Positions 1-10,190 of a stretch of 64,000 nt of DNA are shown here, piece by piece. Each line of letters begins with the position of its first letter. Within the stretch, counting starts at the first letter, position 1. Below the pieces are notes generated by a model. The model made no database searches, had not been told where the DNA came from, and saw only the letters and a list, made by a program, of their open reading frames with translations. The stretch is from Streptomyces sp. SW4 (GTDB lineage Bacteria > Actinomycetota > Actinomycetes > Streptomycetales > Streptomycetaceae): NCBI GenBank assembly GCA_003248315.1, contig QKWM01000002.1, positions 1 through 64,000 of the forward strand. The letters run 5' to 3'. The position numbers were made by a program, and so were the translations under genes.

Positions 1-437
1 CAGGGCGGCGGGGCCGGTGAGGCGTCCGACGGTGATGTCGCCGGCCTCGAGGGTGAGGCGGGCGCGGGTGGTCTCGTCGAGCCGGACGGTGCCGTGGGCG
101 CTTTCGACGGTGACGTCGCCGAGCCGGCCCACGCCGCGGAACTCGGCGGCGGCGGCGCGGGCCTCGACGCGGGAGCCGGCGGGGAGCTGGACGGTGACCT
201 CGACGGCGCCGGAGGGTCCCATGCGGCGGGCCGCCTTCCCGGGGCCCGGACGTGCAGGACGCCGTCGGTGAAGGAGACCTCGGTCTGTTCGGCCAGGGCC
301 ACGTCGCGGGCCCGGGAGGGGTCGGCGGGCAGGACCTCGACCACGGTGTCGGTGCGGTCGCCGGCGATGAACCGGATCCGGCCGGCGGGGACGGCCAGGA
401 CGGCGGTGACCGGGGCGGGGGTGGCGAACTTCTGCAT
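1..437 (-). CDS. DUF4097-like protein, C-terminus beyond the window
   Basis: The start is ATG at 437-435, with GAGGAG a few bases upstream on the minus strand. The N-terminus MQKFATPAPVTAVLAVPAG, followed by short alternating beta-type segments (RIRFIAGD, TEVSFTDG, GDVTVESAHG, LEAGDITVGRL), is the repetitive strand pattern of DUF4097 beta-helix/adhesin-like proteins. Their biochemical role is unknown; in actinobacteria they often sit beside small HTH regulators. The frame changes near 238-244 inside a CCCCGGG run; adding one G restores a continuous protein. The 3' end lies left of the window. The family assignment is by pattern only. Confidence 0.6.
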   Translation of the reverse strand, partial: MQKFATPAPVTAVLAVPAGRIRFIAGDRTDTVVEVLPADPSRARDVALAEQTEVSFTDGVLHVRAPGRRPAAWDPPAPSRSPSSSPPAPASRPAPPPPSSAAWAGSATSPSKAPTAPSGSTRPPAPASPSRPATSPSDASPAPPP

Positions 438-781
438 CACGGGCTCCTCAGGACTCGAAACTCGGACCGACTGTTTCCGACACCAGAAAAGCTACGTTGC
501 ATTCACAGAACGAGCAATCACCGCGTTGCGCCAAAACCCCGTAACCACAGGCCAACGACGCGAAATCATTGCAATGATCTCGCGGATAACGCAACAAAAG
601 ACCCCTCCACCGTTGCAACCACTCCCAACCACCGCCAGCCCCCGCAACCACCCTTGGAACAGCTCACAGGAGGACGCGGGGGCCACAGCACTGCCTTCCC
701 GCGGAAGGGCGGTGGGCGCCTCCTCGGCTCTGTGCTGCGGCGTGGGTTCCGTGGCGCGTCGCCTTCCTCGCCGTTGTCTCC
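438..781. other. Gene-free upstream region rich in GTTGC motifs
   Basis: No credible gene is seen. The stretch is less GC-rich than its neighbours, as expected for a regulatory region upstream of the DUF4097 gene. It contains several GTTGC/GCAAC words: 495-499, GTTGCG at 525-530 facing CGCAAC at 590-595, and the 8-bp palindrome GTTGCAAC at 612-619. It also contains a long palindrome that is listed separately. Confidence 0.5.
561..582. promoter_or_regulatory. Near-perfect palindrome, candidate operator
   Basis: The core ATCATTGCAATGAT at 565-578 is a perfect 14-bp palindrome. It extends to 11-bp arms (561-571 and 572-582) with a single mismatched pair (564/579). It lies about 125 bp upstream of the DUF4097 start, so it is a plausible dimeric-repressor site for that operon. 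The regulator is not in view. Confidence 0.5.
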
Positions 782-1285
782 CTAGGTGCGGCCCTCTTCC
801 TGCGGCTGCGTGTGCCGATGCTGGGTGGCTGCCTGCTCCAGGGCGGTCTCGTAGGCGTGCAGGGCGGTGATGACGGTGGCGCGTTCCGCGGGGGCGAGGC
901 CGCGCATGACGCTTTCCCAGGCAGTGGCGCTGCCGGAGAGCCACTCCTTGATCGGTGCGGCGTAGGCGGGGGTGATGGCGATGATGCGGCGGCGGCGGTC
1001 GGTGGGATCGGCGGTGCGCTGCAGGACGCCGGGCCGTGACAGTTCGCTGACCATGAGGCTGACGGTCGTCGGGGCCACCTCCAGCCGGGTGGCGAGTTCG
1101 TTGATGCTGGTGGGGCCGTCGTACTCCAGGTGGGCCAGCAGTGCGAGATGGCGTGGTGCCAGGTCCAGGCCCTGGAGCGCCGCGGGTACGGGCAGGCGCT
1201 TGGCTCGGCCGACGAGCCGCGGCATGAGCAGCAGTAGGGTGCGGACGGCCTCATCGACGGCCGGACCGTCCGATTCCGCAGACAT
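782..1285 (-). CDS. MarR-family transcriptional regulator
   Basis: This is a 167-residue winged-helix repressor of normal MarR length. The wHTH core reads APRHLALLAHLEYDGPTSI, then NELATRLEVAPTTVSLMV, then the wing with DPTDRRRRIIAITP; the DxRxR-type wing motif is typical. The start ATG at 1285-1283 (MSAESDGPA) is preferred over an in-frame start 43 codons further upstream, because that longer version would run through the operators and into the divergent gene. GGGAGAGG precedes the chosen start. It is divergent from a tautomerase gene, with two matching inverted repeats in the 64-bp gap, so it probably represses that gene and itself in response to a small aromatic or electrophilic ligand. 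Confidence 0.85.
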   Translation of the reverse strand: MSAESDGPAVDEAVRTLLLLMPRLVGRAKRLPVPAALQGLDLAPRHLALLAHLEYDGPTSINELATRLEVAPTTVSLMVSELSRPGVLQRTADPTDRRRRIIAITPAYAAPIKEWLSGSATAWESVMRGLAPAERATVITALHAYETALEQAATQHRHTQPQEEGRT

Positions 1286-1305
1286 CGGCGTCCTCTCCCG
1301 GATAT

Positions 1306-1334
1306 CTTTGATAGCAAAGGCTTTGTGTTCAAAG
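1306..1334. promoter_or_regulatory. Two tandem CTTTG-N4-CAAAG inverted repeats, probable MarR operators
   Basis: Perfect 5-bp arms separated by 4 bp occur twice back to back: CTTTGATAGCAAAG at 1306-1319 and CTTTGTGTTCAAAG at 1321-1334. They fill the intergenic region between the MarR gene and the tautomerase gene and are 15 bp apart centre to centre. This arrangement is expected for autoregulated divergent MarR systems. Confidence 0.7.
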
Positions 1335-1349
1335 GGAACGGGGTTCACT

Positions 1350-1730
1350 ATGCCGCATCTGACCGTCCACCTCCCGGAGAACCGGCTGACGGGCAAGGAG
1401 TCCATGCTCGTCACCGCGCTGACGGACGCGATCGTCAGCGTCTACGGGGAATGGGCCCGCGACCTCGTCAGCATCCGCCTGACCGGAGTCCCCGCAGGCC
1501 GCTTCGCGCAGGGCGGCAAAGCCGTGGACACCAGTGCCTCTGTGGTCATGGGCATCCGCGCCGGCGTCTTCGACCGCCCCGACGCCGCCCAGATCACCGC
1601 ACACCTCGGCACCGCGCTCACCGACGCACTCACACACGTCATCGGCGACGACATGCGCACCGGCACCATGGTCGAACTCGTCGCGTCACCACCAGAACGC
1701 ACCTTCCTCGGCGGCATCCCCACCGCGTGA
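1350..1730 (+). CDS. Tautomerase-family (4-oxalocrotonate tautomerase-like) protein
   Basis: The 126-residue protein begins MPHLTVHLPENRLTG. After removal of Met, the N-terminal proline is the catalytic base of the 4-OT/MIF superfamily. The length fits the longer, fused-monomer-type actinobacterial members rather than the 62-residue 4-OT. The C-terminus ERTFLGGIPTA is intact. The start ATG 1350 follows AAAGGGAACGGGG. The gene is divergent from the MarR gene and probably under its control. The substrate is unknown; the family isomerises enol/keto acids from aromatic breakdown and also has dehalogenase-like members. Confidence 0.8.
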   Translation: MPHLTVHLPENRLTGKESMLVTALTDAIVSVYGEWARDLVSIRLTGVPAGRFAQGGKAVDTSASVVMGIRAGVFDRPDAAQITAHLGTALTDALTHVIGDDMRTGTMVELVASPPERTFLGGIPTA

Positions 1731-1861
1731 CCCACTCACCCGGACCAAACCACCACCTGCCCACTTCACAAAAAGGCCGTCAGACCAACACCCCACCGCA
1801 CGCCCAAGCACGCTCGACGGCACCGACGTCCACCTCGGCGATGCCCACCCGCCTGGCAGAG

Positions 1862-2116
1862 CCAACTGCCGCCAGGTCGGCGGCGCCTGGGACAGCCCGT
1901 ACGACGACGCCTCGGCGAGGATCCTCGGGCCTACACATCGACCAACTGGTGCCGCTCGCCGAAGCCTGTGGCCGCGGCCCCGGCCAGTGGACCGCGCGCC
2001 GCGAGGCCTACGCCAACAACCAGAACCCTGTCCTGTCGTTGGTCGCGGTCATCACCCAGTCCAACCGCAGCAAGGCCCCCTCGGCCGCCGACATCCGCTG
2101 CCGCTACGCCGCCTAA
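1862..2116 (+). pseudogene. Remnant of a secreted HNH/DUF1524 nuclease gene
   Basis: Two frames carry adjacent pieces of one family. The first, NCRQVGGAWDSPYDDA (about 1862-1912), matches the Cys...GGxWxSPYD segment. The second, LHIDQLVPLAEACG with REAYANNQ and LVAVITQSNRSKA (about 1930-2085), matches the D-H-x-V-P-L-A-E-A, R-x-A-Y-A-N and A-V-x-x-x-S-N-R-x-K motifs of streptomycete HNH/DUF1524 nucleases. The usual catalytic His (IDH) reads Gln here (IDQ), the N-terminus is missing, and the frame is broken. The changes go beyond one-base shifts, so I call it a true decayed remnant. Confidence 0.6.
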
Positions 2117-2704
2117 CGTGCCGCCACCAAGCCCCGCTGGACCCGGCAACAGACACCACCGAGCAGCCCGCCCTCGAGGACTCGCGTACCGGGCGCCGGT
2201 CCCCTCGCCGAACGCCGGCACATCAACAGGCACGATGTCCTGGCACAGCTGGACGAACCCCACGGCATGCACCGGACGCCTCGGTCCTGCGCGGCGTCGA
2301 CGACATCCTTCAGCGAGATCGTGGTACTGGGAGGGAACCGCCCGGCCGAAGTAGGCGGCGACCATGCGGAGGCAGCCCAGGCGGCGGGCGCGGTTTCCCC
2401 AGGTGTCTGGTCCCTTTGTCGCCGAAGAGAACTCGGCGCTCTCGCTTTGTCTGACGGCCTCATCGTCCCTCTTGAGCTGGCCCGGGTCGTCATGCCCCGG
2501 CTTCCGTGACCATCCTCACAACCACTCGGATGCCTGGCGCGTGCCCATCGCTCAGGGCTTTGTCGGCGTTTGCGCCACACGCGCTTGGCTCCTTCGCAAC
2601 GTGATTTTCACGCTCCCCTGACATTCGGGCCTCTCGCCAAACGGTTGCTACCCACATGAGTAGTTGCCACTACTTGACCTGGTAGTGGCTGGGAGCGTCG
2701 GCAT
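2117..2704. other. Gene-free stretch upstream of the NRPS
   Basis: No frame shows a recognisable domain. Open frames on both strands are short and mutually overlapping. The first part may be further decay of the nuclease remnant, and the last 60 bp hold the inverted repeat in front of the NRPS. Confidence 0.4.
2666..2689. promoter_or_regulatory. Inverted repeat upstream of the NRPS
   Basis: Perfect 8-bp arms GCCACTAC (2666-2673) and GTAGTGGC (2682-2689) flank the 8-bp spacer TTGACCTG. The repeat sits about 90 bp before the chosen NRPS start. It has no T-run after it, so an operator is more likely than a terminator. Confidence 0.5.
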
Positions 2705-2779
2705 ATGCCTACCGTGAGCGCGCTTTCGATTCCCCGAGACCGCATTTCGGCTGGACGGAAAACGAAGAAAGGACTTGTT

Positions 2780-5700
2780 GTGGCTGCTCGCCGCACCTTC
2801 CCGCTCACCTCCTACCAGCGTGATATCTGGGCCGCCGAATCCCGCTCGCCGAACGATCCTCAATTCAATGTGGTCCTTGATGAGAGGGTCGATGGAAAGG
2901 TCGACACCAGGGCCCTGTCCGAGGCGCTCGTCCGCACTCTCCGGCGCCATGACGCGTTCCGGCTGCGCTTCGGGGAGCGGGACGGCGTCCCGTACCAGTG
3001 GGTGGCCGAAGAGGACGAGGCCGCCCTGGTGGTGGAGTTCGCGGACCTGTCGGGCGAGGCCGACCCGGCGGCGGCCTGGCAGCGTTGGCAGGAACGTTCT
3101 TTCGCGCGCCCGTTCCCGCTCCTGGATTCTCCGCTCGTCACCGCGGCCCTGATCCGCGAGACCCCCGACGTGCTCCACGTCCATGTCAACGCCCACCACC
3201 TGATCGTGGACGCCTGGACACTCAATCACGTCAGCCGGGGCATGTGGGAGGAGTACGCGCGACTCACCACGGCCCCCACGGTCCCGTCCGGTCCCGTCAC
3301 CGGCTCCCACGCCGGCCCGGCAGGCGAACCCGCGCCCTCGTACCGGGCGTTCGCCGACGCCGAGACCGCCTACCACGCCTCCGCGCAGCGCGAGGAGGAC
3401 CGGGCCTTCCACCGCGCCGCGCTCACCGGGGTGGCCCCCGTGCTCTTCCAGCGCTCCCCCGGCCGGGCCCTTTCCGGTGCCGGTCGGCGCGGCCACTTCA
3501 GCTTCACCGTCCCCGGGGAAGTCGTCCGCCGCGCCCGCCAGGCCGGCAGTTCCCCGTTCGCGTACGTCACCGCCGCCTTCGCCGCCTACCTCGCCAGGGT
3601 CCACCGCTCCGACGAGGTGGTCCTCGGCGTGCCGTTCCTCAACCGGCGTGACGAGACCGAACTGGCCACCGCGGGCCAGTTCGCCAACAACCTGCCCTTA
3701 CGCGTCCCCGTCTCCGAGGACGCCACCCTGCACGACCTCGCCGCCGCCGTCCGGGAGCGCGCCCGCGCCCTGCGCGAGCACGAGCGGCTCGCCCTCGGCG
3801 ACATCCTGCGCGACCTGCCCGCCGGGGACACCGGCGGACGGCGGCTGTTCGACGTCACCGTCTCGTATCTGCGCTACCCACGGCCCGAGGCGCTGCCCGA
3901 CGCCGAACGGGACACGGTCATCACCGCACCGGTGCACGCGCAGGACGCGCTCTCCGTGATGATCCGTGCCTTCGACGACGACGCAGACCTCCGGGTGGAC
4001 CTCGACTATGCCCGCGACGTCTTCGACGAGGACTTCCCGATCGAGGCCTTCGCCGGCCATCTGACGACGCTGCTGCGGGCCGGTGTGGAGGACCCCGGTC
4101 GCCCCGCCGCCGCCCAGCCCGTGCTCACCGCACGGGAACGGGAGGAGCTGGCGCGCGTCCAGCACGGCCCCGCCGTCCCGTACCGTGACGACGCCACCCT
4201 CCACGGGCTCTTCGAGGAGCAGGCCGCCCGCATGCCCGACCGCACCGCGGTGACCGCCGCGGACGGGACGGCGCTGAGCTACGCCGAACTCGATGCCCGT
4301 GCCAACCGGATCGCCCGTGCGCTGCGCGCCGAGGGCGTCGTGCCGGGCGACCGTGTCGCGGTGCTGCTCGGGCGCGGCCCGCACACGCTGCCCGCACTGC
4401 TCGGTGTGCTGAAGTCCGGGGCCGCGTACGTGCCGGTGGACCCCGGCTACCCGGCCGAGCGGATCGCCTTCCTGCTCCAGGACAGCCGCGCGCGGGCCGT
4501 GCTCACCGCCCCCGGTTCGCCGGACGCGGAGGTACCGGCCGGTGTGCCGGTGCTCCGCGCCGACCAACTCGCCGCCGTCGGCTCCGCCGAGCCGCTGCCG
4601 CCGGCCGCTTCCTCCCGCGACCTGGCGTACGTGATCTACACCTCGGGTTCCACCGGGCGGCCCAAGGGCGTGATGGTGGAGCACCACTCGGTGGTCAACC
4701 GGCTGGCCTGGATGCAGGAGCGCTACCCCGTCGCACACGGCGATGTGCTGCTCCAGAAGACGCCCATCTCGTTCGACGTGTCGGTGTGGGAGCTGTTCTG
4801 GTGGGCCGTCGAGGGCGCGCGACTGGCGCTGCTGCCGCCCGGCGGCGAGCGCGACCCCCGCACCATTCTGCGGACCGTCGCCGAACGGCAGGTGACGACC
4901 CTGCACTTCGTGCCGTCCATGCTGGGCCCCTTCCTGGACCTGCTGGAGGCGGATCCCGCGCTGCGCGCCGAGGCCGGCACGCTGCGGACGGTCTTCTGCA
5001 GCGGCGAGGCGCTGCCGCCGGCTCGTGTGGAGCAGTTCGCCCGGGTCTTCGGCCGGGGCTGGGGGAGCAGCCCCGGAACGGCCGGCGGCGACGGGGCCGG
5101 CGCGGGGCGGCCGACGGTGTCCCGCTGCTGGTGAACCTGTACGGACCGACCGAGGCGACCGTGGATGTGTCGTACCACGACTGCCCGCCGGCACCCGGTG
5201 AGGCGGTACGGCGGGTGCCGATCGGCCGCCCCGTCGCCAACACCTCTCTGTACGTGCTCGATCCTTACGACCGCCCGCAGCCCGTGGGCATCCCCGGTGA
5301 GCTGTGCATCGGCGGTGTCCAGGTCGCCCGCGGCTACCTGGAGCGGCCGGAGCTGACCGCCGAACGGTTCACCGGCGACCCGTTCCGGCCAGGCGGCCGG
5401 ATGTACCGCACCGGCGACCTGGCGCGGCTCCTCGCGGACGGTTCCGTCGAGTACCTCGGCCGCATCGACGGCCAGGTGAAGATCCGCGGTAACCGGGTGG
5501 AACTGGGCGAGGTGCAGAACGCGCTGGCGTCCCTGCCCGGCGTCCGGGACGCCGTCGTCGTGGATCACCACGACGACGAGCGGGGCACGTTCCTCGCCGC
5601 CTACTACGTGGCCGACGACGCCCTCGACCCGGTGCGGCTCCGCACGGAACTGGGCCGGCGGCTGCCGGAGTTCATGATCCCGGCGTACTTCACCAGGATC

Positions 5701-8700
5701 GACGCCGTACCCCTCACCCCGAACGGCAAGGCCGACCGGCGCGCTCTGCCGGCCCCCGCCTCCGGATCGGGGCCGCTCGGCCCGCGCCCGTACGCCGCCC
5801 CCGCGACGCGGTGGAGGAGGTGCTGGCCGGTGTGTGGGCGGACGTCCTGGGCGCCGGGCGGGTCGGCATCCACGACGACTACTTCGCCCTCGGCGGCGAC
5901 TCCATTCAGATGCTGCGGGTCCGGGCGCTGGCCGAGAAGCGCGGCTACCGCCTCGACCTGAGTGACCTGGTACGCCATCCCACCATCGCCGAGCTCGCCC
6001 CGCTCGTCACCCCGGCCGGCGAGGGGGAGGCGGCCGGCGCGGATCCGGCGCCGGCGCCCTTCGCGCTGGTCTCCCAGGTGGACCGGGCACGCCTGGAGGG
6101 CCGCGAGGACGCCTTCCCGGCCAGCCGGCTCCAGCTCGGGCTGCTGTACCACAGCCGCGTCGAGCAGGACTCGGCCGTCTACCGGGACGTGTTCCGCTAC
6201 AGCTACGCCATGGCGTGGGACGCGAAGAAGTTCGCCGCCGCCTTCGACCGGCTCGTGGCGCGCCACCCTGTGCTCCGTTCCTCTTTCGACCTGGGTGGCT
6301 TTTCCGAGCCGCTGCAGATCGTGGACCGGGAAGTGGACAGCGCTCTCGACATCGTGGACCTGCGGGAGCTGCCCGCAGAGCGCGCCGAGGCCGCCATCGC
6401 CGCGCACGTCGAGGAGCGCCGCCGGCACCCGTACGTCTTCGAGCGGGCGCCGCTCTACCACCTGCGGGCACATGTCCTGCCGGAGAGTGTGGAGCTGGTT
6501 TTCAGCTTCCACCACGCGCTCCTGGACGGCGGCAGCGTCGCCACGCTCGTCGGTGAGCTGCTCCAGGACTACGCGCACGCCCTCGGCGAGCCCATCGGCC
6601 CCGTCCCCGACACGTCGGGAGTACCGTCCGCCGCGCACCACGTGCTGGCCGAGCGGCGGGCCCTGGAGTCGGCGGAGACCCGCGCGTACTGGCGTCGCTA
6701 CCTGGAGGGTGCCCCGCTGCTCCAGCTCGACGGCTTCCGGCCGCACGAGGCGCCCGGCTCCGACGAGCAGCTCACCCGCCGCGTGGACCTCCCACCGGAC
6801 CTCGTCGCGGCCGTGCGGGACTTCTCCCGCGCCCACACTCTGCCGGTGAAGTCGGTGCTCTTCGCGGCACACCTGCTGGCACTGCGGCTCTTCTCCGGGA
6901 GGCGGACGTGGTGACCGGCCTGGTCACCCATGGACGGCCGGACCGGGCGGGCGCCGAACGGATGACCGGTCTCTTCCTGAACACCATGCCGGTACGACTC
7001 GACACCGGCCGGGAGAGCTGGCTGTCGGTGGTGCGCGAGGCGTTCCGGCAGGAGCAGGAGAACCACCCGTACCGGCGCTACCCGCTGAGCGCCGTCCAGG
7101 AGGACCTGGGCGTCACGGTGCTGGACACGGCGTTCAACTACATCCACTTCCGGCAGCTCGCCGAGGTGTACGCGCTGCCGGGCGTCCGGTCGCTGGACTT
7201 CCGCACCTGGGAGGAGACCAACTTCGCGCTGCTGGTGAACGCGGTCACCGAGCCGGGCGGCGAGGGTATCTGGCTCCGCCTGGACTACGCGGGCCGGCTC
7301 TTCACCTCGGCGCAGGCCGATCTGCACAGCCGGGCCTTCACCGGGATCCTGCGCCGGCTCACCGAACGGCCCGGGGACCCGGTGGACTTCTCCTTCCTCG
7401 CGGAGGGCACGGGCCGGCAGGTTCCGGCCGTGACGGCCGCCGACGCCTGCCCCGACGTCGTCCGGGCCTTCGAGGCGCAGGCCGCCCGGGTCCCCGGGGC
7501 GACGGCCCTGGTCTTCGGGGAGCACCGCTGGACGTACGCCGAACTCGACACCGCCGCCGACCGGGTGGCCCGCCGGCTCCGGGTGCTCGGCGCGGGTCCC
7601 GGTGCCCGGGTGGGTATCGCCATGCGGCGGTCGCCCGAGACCGTGGCGGTGCTCCTCGGTGTCCTGAAGGCCGGCGCGGCGACGGTGCCGCTGGACACTT
7701 CGTACCCGAGGGAGCGGATAGCGGCGATGCTGGAGCAGGCCCGCCCGGTGACGGTCGTCACCGACGCGGCGCACGACGCGGGCCTGCCGGAGGGCATCGC
7801 CGCCGTGACTGCCGGGCGGCTGCTGGCTCCCCGGGGCGCCGGAGGCGCACAGACCGTGCCCCGGCCGGCAGCGGAGGCCGGGGGGCTCGGCGGGCAGTCC
7901 TGGGAGCAGCACCCGGGGTACGCCGGGCCGCTGCCCGCGATCGCGCCCGACAGCGTGGCCTATCTGCTCTTCACCTCCGGTTCCACCGGCGCGCCCAAGG
8001 GCGTGGAGATGCCCCACCGCTCGCTGGCGAACCTGGTCGCCTGGCAGAACCGCGAGCCGAGCGGGGTCGTGGGCGGGGTCACTCTGCAGTACGCGCCGAT
8101 GAGCTTCGACGTTTCCTTCCAGGAGGTGTTCTCCACGCTCTGCGGCGGCGGGACGCTGCTGCTGGTCTCCGAGAGCGAACGGCGGGACCTGCCGGCGCTG
8201 CTGCGGCTGATGGACCGCGAAGGCGTGGAACGGCTCTATCTGCCGTACGTGGCGCTCCAGCAGCTCGCCGAGGCGGCGCACGCTCTCGGCACCGTGCCGC
8301 GCTCGCTGAAGGCGCTGCTGTCATCGGGTGAGCAGTTACGGATCACCGAGGAGATCCGCGCCCTGTGCTCGGCGCTGCCCGGAGTGATCCTGGAGAACCA
8401 GTACGGGCCCACGGAATCCCATGTCGTGACCCGGTACACGATGACCGGCGACCCGGCCCGCTTCCCGGCGCTGCCGCCGATCGGGACGCCCGTGGACGGG
8501 GCTCAGGTGCTGGTCCTCGACGAGCGGATGCGGCCGGTGCCACCCGGAGTGAAGGGCGAGATCTTCCTCGGGGGTGTCTGCCTGGCGCACGGGTACGCGG
8601 GCCGGCCGGATCTGACGGACGAGCGGTTCGTGCCGCGCCCGGAGTGGCTGGGCGGCACGGCCGGCTCGCGGCCGGCGGACGCCGCGGGCGGTCGTCTGTA

Positions 8701-10189
8701 CCGGACCGGTGACCTGGGCTTCGTGCTGCCGGACGGCTCGATCGTGTGCACCGGCCGGTCGGACACGCAGGTGAAGGTGCGCGGCTTCCGGGTGGAGCCG
8801 GCCGAGGTGGAGATCGCCCTGACCCGGTTCGCCGCCGACCATCCCGGCCTGATGGAGTCGGCGGTGGTCGCCCGGCGGCGGGACGGCAACGACTCGTTCC
8901 TGGCGGCGTTCCTGGTCGGTGACCCGGAGCGGGTGGAGCTGGACCGGCTGGTCAAGCAGCTCCGTTCGGTGCTGCCCGACTATCTGGTGCCCTCGCACTA
9001 CCAGTGGCTTCCGGCGCTGCCCCTGACACCGAGCGGCAAGCGCGACGACAAGGCCCTGCGGGAGCTGCCGCTCACCTCGACGGCGGCCGCGGGGGACGCG
9101 ACGGCGCCCCGGGACGCCTACGAGAAGGCGCTGGTGGAGCTCCTCGGGGAGCTGCTGGGCGTGCCGTCGGTGGGCGTCCACGAGAACATCTTCGACCTGG
9201 GCGCCACCTCGCTGACCGCGATGCGGCTGGTGGTGCTGATCGAGCAGCGGTACGGGGTGGCGGTGCCGTTGTCGGAGTTCGTGGCCGCGCCGACGGTGGC
9301 CGAACTGGCCGCCCGGCTGCGGGGCGGCGGTGCGCGGACCGCGTTCGACCCTCTGGTGCCGATCCGGCCGGGCGGTGAGGGGCGGCCGTTGTTCTTCGTC
9401 CACCCGATGGGCGGCAATGTGCTGTGCTACGTGCGGTTCGCCGCGCATCTGCCGCAGGGGCGGCCGTTCTACGCGCTCCAGGCGGCCGGTGTGGACGCGG
9501 GCACCGAGCCCCTGCGTTCCGTGGAGGACATCGCCGCCGGGTACGTGGAGCGGATCCGGCGGGTCCAGCCGGAGGGGCCGTATCTGATCGGCGGCTGGTC
9601 GTTCGGCGGGTTCGTCGCCTTCGAGATGGCCCGCCAGCTTCGGGCGGCGGGTCAGGACGTACAGCGGCTGATCCTGCTGGACACCACCGCGCTCAACCCG
9701 GGGCGGCGGCTGCGGACCAGCAATGACGCTCTGCTGAGCTGGTTCTTCTGGGAGCTGCTGTGGCTGCGGCGCGGCGGCGATTCCCCGGAGGAGGTGATCC
9801 CCGCGGAACTGACCACGCTGGAGGAGAAGTTCGCCTTCATCGCCGACCTGGCGGTGGCCGAGGGCGTGCTGCCGGCCGGCGCCACCGGCGCGGTGGTGCA
9901 CCGGCTGTTCCAGGTGTACGAGGCGAACTGGCGGGCCGCCTTCGCGTACCGGCCCGACGTCGTGGACCAGGACATGGTGCTCGTCCACGCCATGGAACCG
10001 CTGCCGCAGGTGCTGGACACGATGCACACGGCCATCCAGTCCCTGCACCGCGACCCCGCCAACGGCTGGCGGGAGCGCACCAGCGGCGAGCTGACCGTGA
10101 TCGACGTACCGGGCGACCACCTGTCGATCATGGAGGATCCGCAGGTCGCCGAGGTCGCCCGGGTCGTCGCCGAACTGATCGAGGAGTGA
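2780..10189 (+). CDS. Two-module non-ribosomal peptide synthetase, C-A(Ser)-T-C-A-T-TE
   Basis: Domains by nucleotide: C1 about 2800-4120 (HHLIVDAW), A1 4190-5750 (YTSGSTGRPKG; NGKADR), T1 5805-6010 (FALGGDSIQM), C2 6060-7400 (HHALLDGG), A2 7440-9060 (FTSGSTGAPKG; SGKRDDK), T2 9110-9330 (DLGATSLTAM), TE 9360-10180 (GWSFGG; GDHLS). The A1 pocket reads D-V-W-H-F-S-L-V-D, the EntF-type serine code. A2 (SFDVSFQEVF, NQYGPTESHVV) gives about D-V-Q-L-L-S-Q-V-V, which I cannot assign. I prefer GTG 2780, with GAAAGGA upstream, over an in-frame ATG at 2705. One-base shifts near 5060-5120, 5805 and 6898 break the frame in G/C runs. TTA codons at 3698 and 8336 imply bldA-dependent translation. A C domain at the N-terminus suggests an acyl or upstream peptidyl donor. 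Confidence 0.9.
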
Positions 10190-10190
10190 C

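Noticed and set aside
2648..3604. Minus-strand open frame opposite the first condensation domain
   Set aside because: Gly/Arg/Val-rich translation without motifs, fully covered by a well-supported C domain on the plus strand.
2780..10189. NRPS treated as four separate genes
   Set aside because: Each break falls inside a conserved domain and is repaired by one base in a G/C run, so one protein is the simpler reading.
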